Position numbers and translations under genes: made by a program. This document shows positions 59,501-64,000 of a DNA stretch of 64,000 bases, piece by piece; the stretch's first letter is position 1; every line of letters starts with the position of its first letter. Source of the stretch: Pipra filicauda (Eukaryota > Chordata > Aves > Passeriformes > Pipridae); the NCBI RefSeq assembly GCF_003945595.2, contig NW_024103452.1, forward strand, positions 1,674,001 through 1,738,000. The letters are read 5' to 3'. Under the pieces are notes generated by a model, which was given only the letters and a program-made list of their open reading frames with translations, was not told the DNA's origin and did not search any database.

Positions 59501-62500
59501 TAAATGAACATCTAGGATCATTTCTAAAGTCTCTGTCCATTTATTTCTCTCCAAAGTAGAAACTAATGAGATCTGCAGAAATTTTTCATTGTAAATAAAC
59601 TCCTTGACAAATATTTGAATGTTTTTGTTTTATAAGTTAGTTGTAAATATTTTTGTCATCGTTCAGTTGTTACCAGAAATAACTCAGCCCTGGAATTCAC
59701 TCTCTGATAATACGTTACATCTTCCTGGAATAACTACATTCCAGAGGTCACATTCTGCAAATAGCTTTCCTAACTTAAATTACTTGCCAAATAGTCTGAA
59801 GGATCCTATATGACTGCTATTGCAAAACCCAGCTTTCCTGGTAGCCATCTGCATTTAATCACTTTCAGGGATAAAAGTTATGTGCAGTGCTTTTGGACCC
59901 ATGCTTTTCTTTTGAGAGCACATACCTGCAAATATCTTCATTATTCACATTTTATGTTCATGTGAAGGGTGTTCATACCTCCCATTCCCAAAAAGCACAG
60001 TGGGGTACTGCTAATAATGGCTGTTCTTTGTTGTAAAGTTATAGTTTGGCAATAGCTTCAGTATTATCACTGTGGTGCTGTAAAGAAATGAGGACAATAT
60101 GTTTGGGCTTTGTTTAGAACAGAACACTGCAGTTTTCATATATGTTTTTTCTGTAATTTAAGAACTCCCAGGCTTAGTAAAAGCTAGAAATCAACTGAGA
60201 GTCTGCAAACTGCACAGATAACAAAAAGAACAGTTATTCTTTAACTTGTACTAAAGTTAATGCTATCCTTAGATCAGGACTGAGTTGGCAGGGAGAAAGA
60301 TGAAGGGATAAAAAGAGATGGATGGGGAGCACAGATGGAGTGATATTCTTCAGAGGACATTCTTCTGAACTTAAGAGAACCACTTCACCTCGTCTCTTTA
60401 GCATGAAAGACAGTCAACTTGCTAAAAGAAAACTTTACAGGACTGAGGCCTATACCCTCTCTTTCTGTTACGCCACCTAATTCTTACAGCTCTGTGAAGT
60501 TAGTGAAGAAACTAGAAGGCAGAAGGACATGGCTTTGGCACATGGGCAAATGTGGCCTCTGAGAATGGAGCACCACAGAAGGGCATCAAGCAGAGCAGAG
60601 CATTGCTAATTGAAAAGTACAGGAAATTCTTCCTGCAGTCTCCAGGGAAAAAGACTTATTACAAGATCAGAACAAAGCAGTTATTTCTATTTTTTTCCAG
60701 GTGAAAAAAAAAAATTCCACAATCATATGTCCTTCTTTTTCTTCAAAGTATAATTTACCATGAATGTACAAGCAGAAAAAAAGCTGTTTCTGATCAACCT
60801 ACAAAAACTTTGTTTCCCTGCTAACAGTAAAACAGGGGTATGATCCTGAATATTTGATAAGAAAATAGGAAAGTGGAGGGTCCTTCTAAAACAGACATTA
60901 CTCCTTCTTTTTACATTTTGCATGGAAAACACTGAATCAGGCAGCTTATCAAAACCTGCAGTATTTTGACTACATTTTTTTGAGTTTGGGAGCATATGAT
61001 GCTTTTTTTTTTTCCCAAATGGTAACATTTTACTCTCTATGAGATGTTCGTAATGGAGAATTTTATTTAACCAAACCCCTGATTTTTCCATGGGTAACCA
61101 TTTGCAGTGGCAAAAGGTTTTGTTTCAGCTCAAAGAGTGGGCAACACAGGAGAAGGATGCACAGCAGGAGGATCAGGGACCTAATGCAGCCTCAGCCCCA
61201 GCAGGGGCTTGTGGGGGGATGTATTTTCCTTGCAAGCTTTTAAAACCTTGGCAGTGTTTTGAAACAGCAAGCAAGTAGCTACCAGGACTCAACAGCTCTC
61301 TGGTGACCATCATGTTCCTGAAGCTCTGCTTGACTGCTGCATGACTTTATATAGCAATTTATTCTTTAACAGCTACAGGAATTGACCTCATGGAACAGCA
61401 TCCTCAGAGCTGGCACTGTGCTGGCTCTGAGCCTGTGAGGTCCCCTAACTTCTCCTGTTACATCCTGCAGTTGCTCTCTTTGGAAAGCCCAGGCCTGTCC
61501 CACCAAGCTCAGGGGTATCAGTTCCAGTGCAGCCGCTGCCAAACAGCTTTGTGAGGCTGCTCAGGAAACAGTCTCTGAAAGAGCGAGGCTTGGCCTTTCT
61601 AGCAGAGAAGGATGAGGGACCAGCGCTGGACTGTGTTCCCCAGGGAAGGCAGGATGGACCAAGACATCAGGAGAGATTTCTTGATTATAAACTAAGGCTT
61701 GTATTGAGCACTGGTATTGCAGGGCAATACACATCGGACTCGAAGTACACCCTGGGGGGCAGCCTGGAGTTAAACGTTGGAGTGTCCTCAGGATCCCATG
61801 TAAAGGAGTCTGTCTCTGCCTAATGAAGAACAGTTGGCTGAAACACTAAGCCACAGCTTGGTGTGAAAGAAGGGTTTTCTGCTTGGTAGGCCAGCAAACA
61901 TCTGACAAGTGGGAATCATGTGCTCCCCTCTTGTAGTTGCTGTGCAGAGGTGCAGTGGTGGATGGCACATGGCTTGTTGTTGCAAGACTATATGGAGCAG
62001 TCACTCATCAGTAGGTAGTTGCTCCCCATCAGGGAATGACACACAGTGACATTTGGATGTGATGGGTAGGCCAGGCCCTGCTCATTCAGCCAAAACATGC
62101 AAGGTCTGTTCTGGCATTAATCTTGCCAAGGCAAGGGGTATCCATCAACAATTTTTAACCAACTTGAGATAGCAGAATGAATTTATATCAGATCAGCTTT
62201 TGCATGGTTTCCCATATGGCACTAGCAGTATCTAGGGAATGTACTGTTGCTCTTAAACAATGCCCCACCTGAAAAAAAAGCAGGTATATTGATCATCTGC
62301 CCTTGTAGAAAGGATGAGGAAGAGTATAAAGAGAAAGAGAGAAGAAAGTTTGCCTGCTGGGGACTGAGGGTGAAGTGTGACTCACAGCCAGCAGTCCTGA
62401 GAGAGAGTTAACCTTGGAGCTCAACCCTGGCTCTCCCTGCGGGGCTCTCCTTTGCTTGCAGAGAAGGTGGTAAACCCTGGATGTAACTGCATCTGCAAAG

Positions 62501-63383
62501 GATGAGGGAGGGCAGAGGGAGCTTTTATTTAAGGAACCTTTCCAGGAAAACCAGCCCATGAGGTTATTCTTTTGCTGTTCAACAACCTACATTGCAAGAG
62601 AAAAGGGAGTACAGTATTCTCCAGATTAGGGAGGAGGACTTTGTGTTTTGAACTGATTCAGAGGGGCCCCTCTCAAAGACTTCAGAACAACACTAAAAAT
62701 AGCTTACTCTGCTAATACCAAGGAAACACTTTTTTTTGGCCAAGAAATTGCAATCCTATTTTTTATGCCCGCTGATTTTAGAAGGGAGAGTTATATGTCC
62801 CTTTGTGTTGGGCCTCTTTGTGAGTAAAGCACATTAGGAAGATCAAGGTTTCTTTGTACTTTGTTTGAAGAGCTATCAAATAGCAGCAGTATCAGATAAT
62901 GTGGATTATCATCTTATAACTCTCTACAATTTTATGTATTTTAATTACTGGTACAGAAAGAGTTCTGTGGGACATCTGAGTCTTAGAAATAGACACTAAT
63001 TAAACAAGCAAAGTGTGCTGAGATCTCTGTTTTCCTCAACGGTATCAATAACAAAATTCTCTCACAGGTCAACACAAACTTCCTCCTCCCTCTCTCATTT
63101 GAGCTGTGGGTAATGAACAGTGTAGTGTTTTCATAATCATCTAATTTACGTAACAGCAGGTATACTCAAAACAGAGAAATAATCAGGCCAGGAAATCCAC
63201 AGTGGCTGTTCCAGTAGCTTTGCAGAATCCCTGAAAAACCACACATCAAATCCCCAGCTTCTGCTTTACACAAAGAAAGACTCTTTCTCCCTGTGGATCA
63301 GTGTTGTTATGAAAAAACATTATAAAATCATAAATAGAAAAGGTAATCTGTTCAGGGCAGTGTAGAAACATATCCAAGCTAAG
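56576..63383. other. Noncoding, no gene or known repeat recognised
   Basis: Nearly 7 kb of unique sequence. Small features are T/A runs near 60711 and 61003-61013, and a 6-bp stem AGCCCC/GGGGCT (61194-61199, 61204-61209). Opposing frames at 59131-59412 (minus) and 59167-59445 (plus) are mutual shadows. A frame at 60723-61091 (minus) is Lys/Phe-rich from A/T-rich DNA. Confidence 0.45.
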
Positions 63384-63843
63384 TGTGGCCCCACTTCATC
63401 TACCTTCCAGTAGGTAGGGACTGGGAGGAGCATTAATACAAGCTGAACACACCTTAGAAACCTGAAGATCATTGACTGCTTGCCTAAAGGAATCAGGAAG
63501 CCTAACAGTTGACCCTAGAAGCATGGAAAAGGGACCATAAATCATGATCAAGAATATGCCCAGATTATAAAATGTGCCCATATATAGAATACGGGTGGAG
63601 GGTTGGCAATTTCTTTCAGTAACTTTGTTCTTCTGTGGAAAGGGTATTTTAGCTCCTGTCTGGACAGCCAGCTCTGGACTGGTGAACAGGGTTGTTTTTA
63701 TGTTCGTTTTCAGCTGAGCTGTTGGCTGCACACCGATTATAGTAACCCAAGAGCTAAATACAGTTCTTGAACCTTCGTCATCCCTTGTCTTATTCATTCC
63801 CTTCTTTGTGGTCTGTTGCGTGCTATAGTACTGGGTATTTAAC
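63384..63843 (+). mobile_element. LTR-like block, uncertain
   Basis: The block runs from TGTGGCCCCACTTC to GGGTATTTAACA, so it begins TG and ends CA. It has a TATA-like TATATAGAA (63580-63588) about 200 bp in, an A-rich GCTAAATACAG near 63753-63763 and a T/C-rich stretch after it. This layout resembles an LTR (U3, R, U5). I recognise no family, and no target duplication was found. A 177-codon minus-strand frame (63396-63929) covers it but matches nothing. Chance is quite possible. Confidence 0.17.
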
Positions 63844-64000
63844 AATACTTGACATGACACAGAATACTGCAATATTCCCAGAAAGAGACCTCTCTGAGGC
63901 ATGCAGTGTCTGTATTTGTGCTCCTGCATGCTATACTGTTCTCCAAAGCAGAGAGATAAGAATGGGATTATCCCATATCTGCAAGCTACAGGCTTCTCAG
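63844..64000. other. Noncoding window edge
   Basis: Nothing recognised in the last 157 bases. Any feature here would continue outside the window. Confidence 0.4.

Noticed and set aside
63396..63929. 177-codon minus-strand frame, considered as a retroviral or unknown protein
   Set aside because: No retroviral motif or known domain is visible, it runs off no splice structure, and the length is within chance.
1..64000. Bacterial-type systems (operons, CRISPR arrays, IS elements, phage genes) and known microRNA, snRNA or rRNA genes
   Set aside because: No regularly spaced repeats, no gene arrays and no matches to the mature RNA sequences I could recall. The repeats are those of a bird nuclear genome.

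Overview
This is vertebrate nuclear DNA, almost certainly from a bird and most likely a passerine. The evidence is the repeat content. There are several 5'-truncated CR1 LINE 3' ends on both strands (about 6919-7240, 9988-10107, 15231-15418, 27192-27288, 45423-46115 and 49642-49722). There is a tRNA-Ile-headed SINE with a CR1-derived tail of the TguSINE1 type (33250-33448), and a solo LTR matching the ERVL-type LTRs common in songbirds (30066-30621). An old amniote MIR copy lies at 56459-56575. Nothing looks bacterial, phage or organellar: there are no operons, ribosome binding sites, CRISPR arrays or IS elements.

I found no protein-coding gene I can defend. The longest open frames are 177-180 codons. 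That is about what chance gives: with a stop in roughly 1 of 21 codons over six frames of 64 kb, I estimate a longest frame near 180 codons. None of the frames shows a domain, a signal peptide or a plausible exon chain. The window is best read as intergenic or long-intron sequence.

Layout. 0-7 kb: unique sequence with a possible ancient inverted-repeat element at the left edge and a 17-bp tandem duplication. 7-18 kb: three plus-strand CR1 fragments, two clusters of transcription-factor-like motifs (11.0 and 14.1 kb) and a small isolated CpG cluster (17.9 kb). 18-29 kb: mostly featureless, with one minus-strand CR1. 29-36.5 kb: the richest stretch, with an alternating pyrimidine-purine tract, the solo LTR with a candidate target duplication, the SINE, a perfect-armed palindromic microsatellite and a 17-bp tandem duplication. 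36.5-50 kb: a 20-bp exact tandem duplication, two potential G-quadruplexes, the longest CR1 copy, a possible MIR and another CR1. 50-64 kb: the MIR, a CpG patch with an inverted repeat, one weak candidate exon and an uncertain LTR-like block at the right edge.

The elements do not form a pathway. The one functional relationship visible is between the SINE and the CR1 at 15.2 kb. The SINE tail is nearly the same sequence as that CR1's 3' end, as expected if the SINE borrows CR1 reverse transcriptase. I did not find an undescribed biological system here. The most useful second looks are the SINE with a 26-bp insertion in its tRNA D-arm, the LTR ends and target duplication, the palindromic microsatellite and the isolated CpG cluster.
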